A stretch of 64,000 nt of DNA. Source: Penium margaritaceum (taxonomy: Eukaryota > Streptophyta > Zygnematophyceae > Desmidiales > Peniaceae). The notes beneath the pieces were generated by a model. The model saw only the letters and a program-made list of their open reading frames with translations, did not search any database and had not been told where the DNA came from. Both the position numbers and the translations under genes were made by a program. Position 1 is the first letter of the stretch; each line of letters starts with the position of its first letter. The stretch is from contig SZWC01007359.1 in the NCBI GenBank assembly GCA_023375785.1, forward strand, positions 57,665 through 121,664, in the 5' to 3' direction. Positions 31,215-43,463 of this stretch are shown here, piece by piece.

Positions 31215-32690
31215 ATGGCTCCGTCCGTCGATAAGGGAAAAGGGTACTAGATCCCTCTTCTTCCTCCTCAGGGGTCATGAGCCCACATTCACAAGCTATT
31301 GAAGACCTGCGGATCCACCAGGATGAGATGCGTTGCCTGTAGCGGGAGCAGATTGACATCATCCGTACACTCACCAAGCTTCTTCGGGGCCATTCTACGA
31401 CCCCACGACAGACCTCTGTGGGAGCGGCCGGGGTCGCACCCTCTACACAGCAGTCAGCTCCAGCACCGGAGACAGGAGCCGGATGCCGACCCGCCACCTA
31501 TTAATCCTTGGGACGAGGATCTAGATATGCTAGGCATGGAGGGTGACTCCCCCGAGCGCAAGATTCGTGTGCTTCAAGAACGTCTCCGCCAGCTTCAGAC
31601 GAGCTCTCAGCCCCCACACATCTCGCTTTCCCGCAATTCGATCATTGCCTGACCTCCACCCAAGCTACTTCCCTCTTCCTGGCGTCTTTCCCATCCCTCG
31701 TTCTTCTCAGCCTGTGGTTGCTCTCCCTACGGAGCGGCAACCCAAGGACTTCAAGACACCGCCCCCACAATATGTCAGCGAGGACGGTTTTGACTTCTGG
31801 GAGATCCTCTTCCAGGTTTGGGCTACTTCAGAGGGCATGTGGCCTTACTACCACAGTCCGTATCAGACTACAGACCAAGCACAGGTGCTGACAGCGGCTA
31901 GGGTGATGCGCGGACTTCTCTACGCCATGCCGCGCAAGACCTTTGTCGACTTCCGCTCGTTCCTTGGCAAGGCAGGAACAGGCACTGGCGCTGATCCACG
32001 CAGGGGCTAGGACCTAGCATTATCCTTACTTGTGCAGAGATGCACGCCACCCGCGCCGCACACATTCGTGCCTTTCGCTCCCTTTGTCAGGGACCTGCTG
32101 AGCCTGCAACCGATTCCTCGCGACGCGCCATGCGCATCTACACGTGCCTTGGGACCTCAGGAGGTACACAGCTGTGGGCGCTCTGCACGATCATGCTCGG
32201 AGGTTTCCTTGAGCACAAAGACATCTTCACAAGGACAACTGCGCCGTGCTCGAGCACTTTTTGGCCTGACAATAGCTTCTTTCATGGACGCACCAGCTCT
32301 TCCTCCAGATGACTTCCGCGCGTGAGGCAGCCATGGCTCATCAGGAGACCTCCGTTGCTGTAGCAGTCGTTCCATTACCATCGACGCCCCTCTTGCAGAA
32401 TCCTTCTCCATCCTCTACCACGTCCTCCTCCTCCCCTTCCACTCTGATGACACCAACTCAGACACAAGGTGTCGCGGCAGCAGCACAAGGGAAGAAGGCG
32501 CGACGGAGTCGCGGCTCGGGCCAGCAGCAGTCACAGCAGCAGCCTTCATCGGGCAGTATCAGTGGACGCTCTGTTCACTATTGCAACTGTGGAGGCGTCC
32601 ATTGCTAGCAGTGCCAGCAGCCGCTCGACTGGGCACGGATTACTCGTAGGCTCCAGGCTGCGCACGCACTACGATCTACGTTGAGCAGCG
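31215..32690 (+). pseudogene. gag: gag of C (broken)
   Basis: ATG MAPSVDKGKG, then a one-base loss before DPSSSSSGVMSPHSQ. Later PKDFKTPPPQY, WATSEGMWPYYHSPY and ADPRRG give the family signature. TAG replaces CAG in the L-Q-REQ block near 31338 and replaces TGG of GWD at 32008-32010. The end encodes HYCNCGGVHC then a TAG and QCQQPLDW: a shortened, doubtful knuckle. RNA-packaging role by family. Confidence 0.85.
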
Positions 32691-32699
32691 CATCCTCCG

Positions 32700-33604
32700 G
32701 GCGCGTGGCGACCATGACCGCAGCAGTTCCCGCTTCACCACCAGCGACCACAGGTGACCTAGAGCCACGTGAACACACCATCGCCAAGCTCCGACACCTT
32801 CTAGCGCTTCACTTTCACGGAGGTGCGAGTGTGTTGACACATCCGTGTGGTTCATAGACTGTCTGTTTCTCTATTCTTGTGGCTTGGGATGACTCGCGTG
32901 GGGGGGAACAGTGAGCATGTGATGACAATGGCCCTAACTGTACAGATTGGATTCATGAGTCTCACCTTTTTGCCCTTTGTCGTTCCTCCCCACCTGCTGG
33001 CCAGCGTCCGTCCAAGGCCGGGTCTTCCATTGCCCGTTGTACAGTGACGTCCTGTAGTCGTGCTTCCTGTGGCACTTGGATCATTGATTCCGGTGCCACT
33101 CATCACATGACCTCTCGTTATAGTGATTTTGTTATTCTCGGCCTTGTTGCGTCTGTTCATTCAGTCCGCATAGGCTTTGGCCAGTCCCTGCCAGTCGAGG
33201 ATGTTGGGATCGTATGTTTTGATGGTCCGTGTGGCCCCTTCTATCTTTTCGAGGTGAAGTTTTTGCATGACCTTACACTCAGTTTGCTTTGTGTATGTGC
33301 TTGCACACTGATGGGACTCTCTGTGGAGCACACTACAGAGTCCGCGACTGTGACTGCTATTGACACTCGTAGCGTTGTCCTTTGTGCCTCTGTTCTGGAT
33401 GACCTATATCGTGTCTCTCGGACTCTCGCTCCTTTCTCCCCCTCCCTTTTTGCTCGTGTTTTTGTCACTAGTGTTTTGTCTCCTGAGCACCAGCGATTGC
33501 TTCATCGCCGCTTGTGTCATGTAGGCTCCGACACTATGTCAAAGCTTATTCAGACTCAAACCGTCCTCGGTCTTGACGCGGCTTCTTTCGAGAAGCCGCC
33601 CTAG
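32700..33604 (+). pseudogene. pol: Protease and pre-integrase of C
   Basis: The aspartic protease motif WIIDSGATHHMTS is intact. LPVEDVGIVCFDGP, FLHDLTLSLLCVCA and HQRLLHRRLCHVGSDT (pre-integrase) follow in one frame of 186 codons (33044-33604), ending in TAG. The part before 33044 is less well preserved. The enzyme matures the Gag-Pol polyprotein inside particles. Confidence 0.8.
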
Positions 33605-34441
33605 ACCGACTATCTCGTCTGCGCTCATGGTAAGATGCATTGTTGCACCTACCCTGACTCCCGTTCACGCACACTTCGCCGTCTCGAGTTAGTCCATCCG
33701 GACGTTCTGGGTCCTCTTCCTCTTGAGTCTCTATCCAATCAGGGTAGATACGTCCTGACCCTGACTGATGACTTCACCCAGATGCGGTGGGTCTACAGCC
33801 TGTGCCAGAAGAGTGACGCCGCTCTTGCGGTTTGCCTTTGGCTAGTGATGGCTCAGCATCAGTCTGGCCCCATGGTGCACACCTTCCGCTCAGATTGCGG
33901 CGGCGAGTTTCTTGGCGAGATGGACAGCTTCTCCGCCGAGCACGGGATTTTTCACCAGGTCTCCGCTCCCGCTACTCCCCAGCAGAACGGTGTTTCTGAG
34001 CGTTGGAACTGCACCATGGAGGATGCGGTTTGCGCTATGCGGTCTGATTGCGGTCTTCCAGAGTCCATCGCTTTTGAAGGCTTCGCCTACATGACTTGGG
34101 TCTGGAACCGCCTGCCGCACGGTCCTCTTCTGGACCACGTCACACCGTATGAGCTCTGGTTCGGCCACCGTGCTGACCTGTGCCTCCCTCACTTCTGGGG
34201 ATCTTTGGCTTCTTTGTGGTACATTGAGGACCAGCAGCAGTCCAAGGTCTCACCGCGGGGTCGCTTGTGTGCCTTCAGCGGCATCTCCCCGCGGTCAAAG
34301 GCTCGGCGGTTTTGGGACCGTGCTCATCGTCGCATTGTCGAGTCACGAGACACGCTCTTCATTGAGTCTCCCACCTACCGTGATCTGACATTGATCACGT
34401 CGCTGTCTGTCACACACGTTCCTACGTATGAGGTTCCTTGA
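33605..34441 (+). pseudogene. pol: Integrase of C
   Basis: 268-codon open stretch: GKMHCCTYPDSRS, LVHPDVLGPLP (first Asp), FRSDCGGEFLGE (second Asp), PQQNGVSERWNCT (Glu). All three catalytic acids are present. It continues through TWVWNRLPHGPLLDHVTPYELW and SPRGRLCAFSGISP to RRFWDRAHRRIVESRDTLF. It is the best-preserved domain of C; only flanking parts are broken. Confidence 0.85.
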
Positions 34442-36649
34442 CGGATGGGGGAGTCTACGTCTGCAAGCACCTCTTGCCAGGCTGATGTGTCCGTTCGAGC
34501 TCCCTCCACTTCTCCAGCTCTTGATGACCAAGCGATCATCGCTGGCGATCCAGAGATCTCTCCAGCACCGTTGGCTTCTAATCCTATCCCCTTGTACCCC
34601 ACACGTACCCATGATCCTGTACCTGTGCGTACTCCTGTGATCGTACTTGTGTCCACCGACACTTATGTTTCTGTGCGTGGACCTGCCTCACCTGCTCCTA
34701 CAATCCCACCGAGCCCCGTGTCTCCCACACATGCATCTTCTCGCATGACATCACTAGCTCCCTTGCCTCAGCCCTCTCCAGCTGCAATTGTGCCTTTTCC
34801 TAAGCCTAAGGTACACCCCTTGAGCCCAGGTTACTCCCGTGAGCCTGGCGGTCACCTTCGACCATTGGACTCCGGAGCTCAGCAAGTGTCTGGTCCCGCA
34901 CCTAGGTGCTCCGCTCGCAGCATCGCAAGTGGTGATCTTGACACAAAGGCCCTAAGCCTCAATGTCCACACTGAGCACACAGAGGTACATCCAGCGTGTC
35001 CCGTAGGGCGCGACCTCATCACTCGCGACTTTCATATCGCTTGTGATACAGTAGCCAATCTTGTGGGCAGCAGACCTAGCACTGAGGCATGTGCTCTTGC
35101 CATGCAGAGCTCTCCCTCTACGGTGCCTGACCTGGGCACACTGAGGGAAGCTCTCACATCACAAGATGCTGATGCTTGGTGTGCTGTCGCCGAGGATGAG
35201 CTTCACGCCATCCGAGAGCACAGAGTTTATGAGCTAGTCGACTTTCCACCTGGGAGGAAGGCTATTCAAGTCAAGTGGGTCTTTCGTAAGAAAGTGAAGC
35301 CGGATCGCTCACTCAAACGCCACAAGGCTAGCTTGGTCATCAAGGGATACTCTTAGATTGAGGGCATTGATTACATTGACACCTTTGTCCTTGTCGGCCG
35401 CATGACCTTAGCCCAAGCTTTGTTTGGTGTAGTGGCTCAGCATGACTGGGAACTACACCAGATGTATTTGAACAATGCGTTCCTCCATGGCTCTCTGGAT
35501 GAGGAGATTTACGTGGCTTAGCCACCAGGCTTTGAGGACGGTGACAAGGTCTGGCGCTTGTACAAGTCCTTGTACAGCCTCAAGCAGATCACTGGCACCA
35601 TGACTCATGTGGGATATACACAGAGCGAGGCAGATCCCTCTCTCTTCATCTGACGGATGCTTGAGCAATTCACCACCATCTTGGTCTACGTCGACGACCG
35701 TTTCATCGCGTCTCCTTCACAGGAGGCCATGAAGGAGGCCAAGGCTCTCCTCCAGATTGCATAGGATTAAGGACCTTGGTCCGGCATCGGTGTTTCTTGG
35801 CCTGGAGATAGTGCGAGACTCCAGTCATTGAACTCTACTACTACATCAGGCCCAATACGCACGTGTTATGGGGGAGCGCTTCAGCGGCCTCCTCGGCACA
35901 AAGTCCACGGCTTCCATACCTCTCACGCTTGAGGGGCAGATGCCCTGAAGGTGGACAATCCCATATAGCTGGGGGAGACAGTTGATGTGACCCTGTACCT
36001 CCATCTCATCGGATCTCTGATGTACCTGGCCACTACCACACGTCCTGACATTGCATTTTCCATCAACCTCCTCATCCAGTTTTTGTAGGCTCCTCGTGCT
36101 AGAGCCCTTCATGTGTGTGTACGAGTGGTGCGGTACGTGGTCTCCACACCATACCTTGGACTCTGCTTTCGCTGGCAGTGTTCGGTTGTCCTTGATGGCT
36201 ACATCGACAGCGACTTAGCCTAGAGCCCAGATGGACGCAGTCGCACCGGTTTCGTGTTCCTGCTCAGTGGGACCATTGTCTCGTAGCGCAACGGGAAGCA
36301 AGGCTGCATTGCACGTAGCTCATCGGAGGTAGAGTACGTTGCTCTGGGTGTAGGAGCTATTGAGGCGGTATGGCTACAACGCCTGTTCCTTGAGCTGGGC
36401 CAGTCAGTACCCAGCATTGTGCTTCGTTGCGACAACGAGAGTGCTCTTGACATTGTGGCAAACTCTGGTGTTTTTCATGCTCACACAAAGCACATTGCGA
36501 TTGAGCATCACTTTGTGCATGATCTGGTGGAGCGACACGTGATCATCACTTTGCAGCGTGCTGACTTCTTAACGAAGGCACTAGCACGCGGAAAGTTCCT
36601 GGTGGCCATTCGCTCTGTTGGACTTTGCCCCTTGCCTGAGAGTGGTTGA
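34442..36649 (+). pseudogene. pol: RT and RNaseH of C (broken)
   Basis: A Pro/Ser-rich spacer, then EHRVYELVDFPPGRKAI, WVFRKKVKPDRSL and a TAG replacing Gln in KGYSQIEG at 35353-35355. Then HQMYLNNAFLHGSLDEE (catalytic Asp of the first motif changed), a TAG before PPGF, LYSLKQ with a small deletion, VYVDDRFIASPS (YVDD kept near 35685), frameshifts, and GSLMYLATTTRPDIAF. RNaseH has TAG for Trp in two places (SDLA-SPDGR and VS-RNGKQ) and ends DFLTKALARGK...PLPESG. Confidence 0.85.
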
Positions 36650-36746
36650 GTGTGGGTTGTGTCTTTGTCCGTGTCACATTTTTTGTTGCACTTGTTCTTG
36701 TACTCGTCTTAGTGCTGCACGTGTATGGACACGCATACCATCGGGT

Positions 36747-37401
36747 CATGGGGGAGTGTCGTGATTTGTGACGTTCCTGTCGACCTATAAAGTTTACTGT
36801 AACCACTGAGCCATGTCCATACTCGTGTAGATCCCTGATGCGGACCCTGGTGGTACCGGTGCATCATCTGGTGGCGAAGTACCAGCTTGGAGCTGACCGA
36901 CGACCGTTCCAGAGCTCTGGACGCTACCCTAAACCTCCTATAGTTTTTCTGCAATACGTAGGCGTTCATCAGTGGACTGGCCGTTGGCCCGATTTGCATG
37001 TTTTTGCAGTGTGTGTCCACCGTTTGATGTCGGATGCATGCATGTGACCAGTTGTAGTATCCGGCTTTTGATTGTGCACATCTAGGTTCAGACGACATAG
37101 TATTCTGACATGTCTGCGCAGAGATACGGCCAAAACAATGGTTTTGGGCAGGCTTTAGGACAGATCTTACACTTCCGCGTGCGACACCCGCAGTGCGCCG
37201 CGGCAGGTACTTATGCCATGGACCTGTCATTTGTCATTTCTCTTTGCAAATGCTATTGAAGCATTATGACATTTTGCCTTGTGTCTCCTAGCCAGACCCC
37301 TGCCTTTGTGTGCACGACTCGTGATTGTCGTCACCGTTTGACCAGTCATTGACGCCTATTCGGTGGTTGTGTGGCTATGAAGCTTCCACGCATCTTCTTC
37401 A
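36747..37401 (+). repeat. Polypurine tract and 3' LTR of C
   Basis: CATGGGGGAG is followed by TGTCGTGATTTGTGACGTTC. The LTR spans 36757-37401 (645 bp) and ends CATCTTCTTCA. It gives the uninterrupted reference used to place F and B in the 5' LTR. Confidence 0.9.
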
Positions 37402-38148
37402 CTTTGATTCGGTAGATGCTAGGGTGCGTGCATTCACTATCGATCCTTGCATCATGCTTGTTTACCTCTGAGTGTTTTGGGGAAGCTGCATATTACCATG
37501 GGTGCTGATCCTTAGGGGGCCAATGTATCAGTTGTTTGCCGTGCATTGGTGAGAAACCACCCTCGGTGAATACCAAGAGGTCAGGCTCGACCCCCGGGTG
37601 GCGGTGCGTGCTCATGCAAGCGGTTGCTCTGTGTGGGTGCGTGCTCACCGGCGTCTTAGACTCATGCTCCCCGTCACCCTTTCTAACCTTGGTGTGACAC
37701 TTGATTCTAAGGTAAGCTTGCCGCATCCATGGCATCTCTTGCTTCCTAGCTCCACGTGGCATGCTCGTCTAGCGAGAAAAGTGCCTGGAAACTACTGGTG
37801 TTAGAGCGATGGGGGTACATCCCTGCTCCTCATCGTTCCTAGACCCATGACTCATCCCCCGAACGGTACCTCAAGTGCCGCGACGGGTACGCGGCAATCT
37901 CGCCGCAAGACGACTCTCTGTAGATCCATCAGCAACACCGCTCGCAGTTACCCTCTACGGCTACGTCTCTGGTAGGCTAGTATTGGCGCAGGTCATAGTC
38001 TTCGATCCCGGCCTTGTTACCCGAAGGTTACTCCGGCTGCCGTGTAACCATCTACGCTCTCGCTGCAGCCCCCGTTCGGCCCAACCTGCGCCCTCTCTAC
38101 ACTTGTGGTGCACCACATTATGCGTGGTCACAAAGCAACCCCCATTGC
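37402..38148 (+). repeat. Fragment L: diverged family IV LTR end, PBS and leader
   Basis: 37402-37795 aligns, in plus orientation and with many differences, to the LTR of H (GGTAGATGCTAGGG, GCATCATGCTT, CTTAGGGGGCCA, GTGGGTGCGTGCTCACCGGCG). TGGTGTTAGAGC at 37796-37807 sits where the H PBS is. 37808-38148 has no recognisable gene. The left end is cut by C and the right end by G. Confidence 0.65.
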
Positions 38149-38786
38149 TGTTGTGATTTGTGACGTTCCTGTCAACTTGTACAGTTTATTGTGACCACTC
38201 AGCCGTGTCCATGCCTGTGCAGATCCCTGATGCGGACCCAGGTGGTACCGGTGCGTCGTCTGGTGGCGGACTACCAGCTTGGAGCTCACCGATGACTTTC
38301 TCAGAGTTCTGGACACTGTCTGGGACCTCTTGCAGTTTTCCTACAGCACGCAGGAGTTTATCGGTGGACTGGCCGTGGGCCCAACTTGCATGCCTTTGCA
38401 TTGTGTGTCCACTGTTTGATGCCGGATGCATGCATGTGACCAATCGTTTGCACGTCTAAGTTCAAACGGCACAGTGTTCTAACATGTCTACACTGAGTTA
38501 CGACCGAAACAGTGGTTTTGGGCCGGTTTTAGGACAGACCTTGTGCTGCCGCATGTGACACCCGCCGTGCACCGCGGCAGGTACTTATGCCATGGACTTG
38601 TCATTTGTCATTTATCTCTACAAATGCTATTGAAACATTGTGACACTTTGTGTTGTGTCTCCTAGCCAGACCCTTGCCGTTGTGTGTACGACTTGTGACT
38701 GTCGTCACTGTCTCACCAGACATTGACGTATAGACAGCGGCTGTGTCGCTAGGAAGCTTCCACGCATCTTCTCATGGTATCAGAGC
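38149..38786 (+). repeat. 5' LTR of G and PBS
   Basis: LTR 38149-38774 (626 bp) from TGTTGTGATTTGTGACG to CATCTTCTCA, then PBS TGGTATCAGAGC (38775-38786). Confidence 0.9.
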
Positions 38787-39020
38787 AGCGAGACCTCTAT
38801 TGCTGAGCTACCATGTAGAGATGTAGCAGGGGCAGCAGCAGTGAGATTCACCAAGGCCGCCGTATCCTAGGACTCATTGCAGCCGTTTTCGGGAGCGACA
38901 TCACCACATAGTCCCCACCACCTCACCGGGTGAGCTGTGGCATTTGCTGGCTCCATTAGCCAAGCCGAGCAGCAGCAGTAGCACCGAGTGGCAAGAGCAG
39001 CCGGGCCTGGCGGGTGAAGT

Positions 39021-39640
39021 TGCTGGGTTGTTTCCCAGATGAGCTCTGTGAGACGGGCCGGGTGAGAGCAATGGAGCACAAGACACACCATGGATGCGGT
39101 CAAACACTTGCCTTAGAAGTTGCACTCAAGCCCAGATAGAAGGGAGTGAGAGGGAACGAGCGAACTAAACGTCGGTGAGCACGCACCCACACCGAGCATC
39201 ACACTCGGGTGGACGAGTGCCGCCATCCGGGGGTAGAGCCTGACCACTTGGAATAAACCGAGGGAAACTACTCACCAGTGCACGGCCAAAACCAGCACAG
39301 TGGCCCCCTAAGGATGAGCACCTGGGAAGACTGCAGCTCCCCCTAAACACTCAAGGCAAGAGAAGCATGATGCAGGGTACGATAGTGAGAATGTACGAGC
39401 CCTAGCATCTATCGCATCACAGTATAATAGAAGGCTATGCAACGGCTATGTATGTGTCAAAGGGCACTCCTGGGTCCAGCAACAGCTTGATGACGTCAGA
39501 GGCTTTAGTTAAGGTGTGCACGCATGAAAATTCCCTAGGTAAGGCCATTGTCAGTTAATCTGTACATGTGTGTGCAGAGTGTGGGACACAAGAGGGCATG
39601 GAGTTGTGAGTGGTCAACGAACTTCAACACTCCCCCATCA
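39021..39640 (-). repeat. 3' LTR and polypurine tract of H
   Basis: LTR 39021-39629, starting TGTTGAAGTTCGTTGACC on the minus strand, preceded by GATGGGGGAG (39630-39640). One TGACGTCA (39491-39498) lies within it; the other LTR has TGACGTTA at the same place. Confidence 0.85.
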
Positions 39641-39689
39641 CCCGCAGGCAAGCAACCCACACTCATGAGAGAACCACAAGGGGAGATAT

Positions 39690-41240
39690 CCAGAGGTGCA
39701 TCATAGCAAATCAACTTGGGTCATGCGGACTGATGAGACCAGCAAAGTGAACAACACTTTTGAAGACATGTCAATTGAGGGCCTTAGTGAGAAATCCAAC
39801 TTTTTTAGATTGTGTATCCACCCAAGCAACTTGGACAATGCCAGTAGCGATGCACTCATGAACAAAATGGTGTTCCACATTGATATGTTTGGTGCATGAA
39901 TGATGCATGCCACTTTTTTTGACAATTAGCTTTGTGCTTTGGTTTCACAGCAAAGAGTGATGCAGCTGATGGGAACATGCACTTATTGCAGCAGACGACA
40001 CAACCAGATAGCCTCACACATGCATGCACCAAGAGCAACATACTTAGCCTTAGTGGTGCTATGAGCAACACACCCTTGTTTGTCACTTTTCCAGGAGACT
40101 ATAGTTCCACCAACCAGGAAGATGTATCCTGTTCGACTACGTGCATCAGAATCATGTGCCCAGTCACTATCTGTGAAGCCGTCCACCACGACCAAGGGCT
40201 GCACACGAAAGTACAGTCCGACACGAGGGGTGGACAGGGCGTAGCGCACTACCCACAATGCCGCCTCAAGATGGCGCTCGCGAGGGAACTAGGAGAATTT
40301 GGACAAGAAATTCACAGCAAACGCAACATCAGCACGCATGGTCGTGGCAAGGTTCATCAGAGAGCCAGTGACCCAGAGGTAGTTGGTCACATTGATCGTC
40401 TTCCCCACCTTTGACAATTCCAAAGACTTTAGTAGGGACTGGCCAGCAGGTGTCATGGGTGTGAACACTGTAGGGACTGTTGTGAGAATCGGTCCGTGGA
40501 GCTCCCCCAAGCTGCGCACATATGCAGACTGGTGAATGTGCAAGGTACGACGTGCATGGTCACGCACTAACTCCATGCCCAGAAAGACACGAGATGGACT
40601 AAGGTCGTTCATCTTGTACACTACTTGAAGCAGGGACTTTGCAGCCGCAACATATGCGGCATTAGGGGAGGCAATGAGAAGATCATCCACATAGACAAGG
40701 ATGGCGACGAGTGGTTTGGTGGGAGCGCTGAGGAATGAAGAAGGATCCACAGCACTTTTTCGGAAGCATCCCCTTTCAAGGGTAGCAATGATATCTTGGT
40801 TCCAGCAACGTGGGGACTGCTTGAGGCCATAGAGACCTTGCACAGACACCACACTTGGCTTGTTGCATTAGAGAAGCCAGGCGGCGGCACCATGTAAATC
40901 TCTTTGTCCAACTTACCATGGAGAAAAACATTGTTCACATCCATCTACTCAAGCTCTCCGTCATGATGACCAACTAGGCTGAGAAGAGCCCGAGCTGTGG
41001 TGTAGCAGCCGTCTAGGGCAAAAGTCTCATCAAAGTCAATACCAGGGATTTGAGAGAATCCCTTGGCAGTGAGGCGAGCCTTGAACCATTCCACGGTGTT
41101 TTAAGGGTTCAACTTGCGACGGTACACCCACTTGGCTGCAACCGCCTTGCGGCCCGGTGGGAGGTCTACGAGCTTGTACACACCGTGCTTTGACATTGAG
41201 CTTGGCTTTCATGGCTTGCTCCCACAAGGGCGAATCAGAT
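39690..41240 (-). pseudogene. pol: RT and RNaseH of H
   Basis: From the right: KLVDLPPGRKAVAAKWVYRR, LTAKGFSQIPGIDFDETFA, MDVNNVFLHGKLDKEIYMV, then a frameshift near 40840 and LYGLKQSPRCWNQDI. A 188-codon open stretch follows with ILVYVDDLLIASPN (YVDD intact), SRVFLGMELVRDH and GSLMNLATTMRADVAF. RNaseH follows with GFTDSDWAHDSDARSRTGY and KAKYVALGACMCE. Its C-terminal part is shifted in frame. The RT core is the best-preserved YVDD region in this window apart from E. Confidence 0.85.
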
Positions 41241-41356
41241 GCCGTGCGGGTTGCTTACACACTCAATAGTTTGGGAGGATGAGAAGCGAGGCCAGCAATG
41301 GCAAAGCACGAGGCAACATACCCAGCTATGGACGAGGTGAGAGCTGAGTGAAACTC

Positions 41357-42982
41357 TTATTCATTGAGAGAGTAGCCAAGTGTTGTGCTGGGGTGCACGA
41401 CAGAAGCAGTCACAGACAATGCAGACCTAGTAAGACCAAGAGCACAGAGACAAGGATTACCAGAGACAACAGGATGAGACTGAGATAGAAGTGTCAGGAG
41501 ACGACCACAACGCGTGTAGGGTGAGGCTGGTGGGATAGACGGGATACACGCTACAGAAGAGGGGGTAGCACAGCTTGGGTGCACAGGAGGAGAGGGAAAG
41601 TCAGCAGGCTCAGAGGGAGCAGGAGGCGACGCGGACAAGGCACCCGGTTTAGAAGCAGAGGACAAGGCAGAGGGCTCAGGAGAGACAGAGTTAGAAGAGG
41701 CAGGGGACCGTATGGGCGGAGGGGAGTCCAAGGGAGCATGGGAGGGCGAGGAAGGAGAGCCCAAGGAGGAAGAGGAGCTTAGGGACTCAAGAGAGACAGC
41801 GGGTGTCGAGGGACGCCCAGAGGCGAGAAAAGAAGGCCTAGAAGGAAGAGGACCACCCCCACCCCGAGAGGACGGAGAGAGAGACCCACCGAAACGGGGA
41901 GCATCACGCTCAAACAAGTGCTCAAAGAAGAGTGCATCACAAGACTCAACAACACGACAACGTGAGGGATCCCAAAAGCGCCACCCTTTGGAGAACAAGG
42001 AGACGTCAAGAAAGATGCACAAGCGACCACGGGGGGATAGCTTACCATCCCGTTGGTCCGCGGGGATCCACACTGAGGCAAGACACCCCCAGACACAAGC
42101 AAGGCGGAGGTCAGAACGCTGGTCTGTCCATCATTCAAACAGCATGATAGAATGGGGGAGAGGGCCATGAGGAACGTGATTCCAGACCCAAGTCATGTAT
42201 GACATGGCCTCAAAGGCAAACAATGGGGATTGCCCAGAGGCAGAGGGAAGAGAGTGAACACCATGAGCAAGTGTGCGGTTCCAACGCTCAGACACACCGT
42301 TCTGTTGTGGGGTGTAAGGGACAGAGGATTCCAGTCAAACACCACAAGATTGAAGGAAGCAAGAAGTGGGACCAAAGAACTCACTGCCACGGTCACTGTA
42401 AAAAACTTGCAACGGCCGGAGACAGGCACGTTCAGCTTGTGGAAGCAATGACTCAAGAACGTCAGTGACATCACTCTTATGGCAAAGGGCGAAGACCCAG
42501 CGGTAGCATGAGAAGTCGTCAGTCAAGCACAGGACATAGCGGCCGAGGCCACCAAAAAATTCCTGGGGTAAGGGACCCATGACATCAGCGTGGACAAGGT
42601 CAAGAGGATGGGATGTGGTAGACTGAGCAGTGGAGAACGGGGATCGGTGCATTTTGCCACTAGCATAGTCTAGACAGGTGGAGGTGCAGGGAGGTGCAAA
42701 TGTGGAAGGATCAAGGCCATAGGCAGGCCGAAGGCGGAGAAGGCGCTGAATGGCTATAGTGTGAATGTCGCAAAGGCGACGGTGCAGCAGATGAGTATGC
42801 GCTAGAGACAAAGACGGGGCAATGTGAATGAGAGTAGATACATCAGAAGACGAAGGCAACGTGAGGGGCACACAAAAGAGGCGATCATAGCGTACACCAC
42901 GAAGGACAACACGACCACTCGAGCAAAGAGGAAATGGATGCCAAGCCGCGGCTGGACGAGAATTCCATGCCCTGGTCGTCAA
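41357..42982 (-). pseudogene. pol: Integrase and IN-RT spacer of H
   Basis: A single frame with two TGA codons (near 42348 and 42130). Pre-integrase AHTHLLHRRLCDIH, then CLDYASGKMHRSPF, LVHADVMGPLP (Asp), FYSDRGSEFFG (Asp), PQQNGVSERWNRT (Glu): all catalytic acids are kept. C-terminal SPRGRLCIFLDVS and GWRFWDPSRCRVVES follow. Then about 200 residues of Ser/Pro-rich spacer (SSSSSLGSPSSPSHAP), less regular than the 12-residue arrays of D, E and K. Confidence 0.85.
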
Positions 42983-43430
42983 GAGTGGTTACGGAGAGGA
43001 GGTTGACTTTAAGGTCGGGCACATGGAGCACATTGGGTAAGTAGACAGTACCCCCAGGACCGACAAAGCAAACGACACCAACACGTTGGACAGGGAGAAG
43101 CTGGCTGGAGCCAGTGCAAATAGAATGGACGGACCCAACCAGCCCGAGAGACATGAATGACGACCAACAGGAGGTCATGTGATGCGTGGCCCCATAGTCA
43201 ATGATCCAAAGACCTGGGGATGCACGGGTGGTGGGTAGAACGAGACAGAAAGCAATGGTACGATGAGAGGAGAGGGGAGAAGAGCCACCAAGATGAGTGG
43301 GGAACGTATGAGACTGCCACTCCTCAATCCAGTCATGATCATCTTGCGACACCCCATGGACACCACCGGATGCAGCACCACGAAGGGTGGTATTGGACTC
43401 ACAGACGGATACACGAGACTGGCTACTCAC
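42885..43430 (-). pseudogene. pol: Protease of H, active-site Ser replaced
   Basis: An 181-codon open stretch. The motif reads WIIDYGATHHMTSCW where C and E have DSGATHHMT. LLPVQRVGVVCFVGPGG, LPNVLHVPDLKVNLLSVTTL follow. It then shifts frame before the pre-integrase domain. Confidence 0.8.
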
Positions 43431-43463
43431 ACTCTCACCTCCCTGAGAAAGAAGGTGAAGAAG

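Larger units (their letters stand above)
29771..37401 (+). mobile_element. Element C: family I Ty1/copia retrotransposon, complete layout but decayed
   Basis: Reads 5' LTR, PBS, CAG leader, palindromes, gag, protease, integrase, RT, RNaseH, polypurine tract and 3' LTR on the + strand. Its 5' LTR is interrupted by F and B; the LTR's first about 80 bp should lie beyond the window's left side. Frameshifts and about nine premature stops, mostly TAG at former CAG or TGG codons, make it non-functional. It is the oldest layer of the left-hand nest. Confidence 0.9.
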
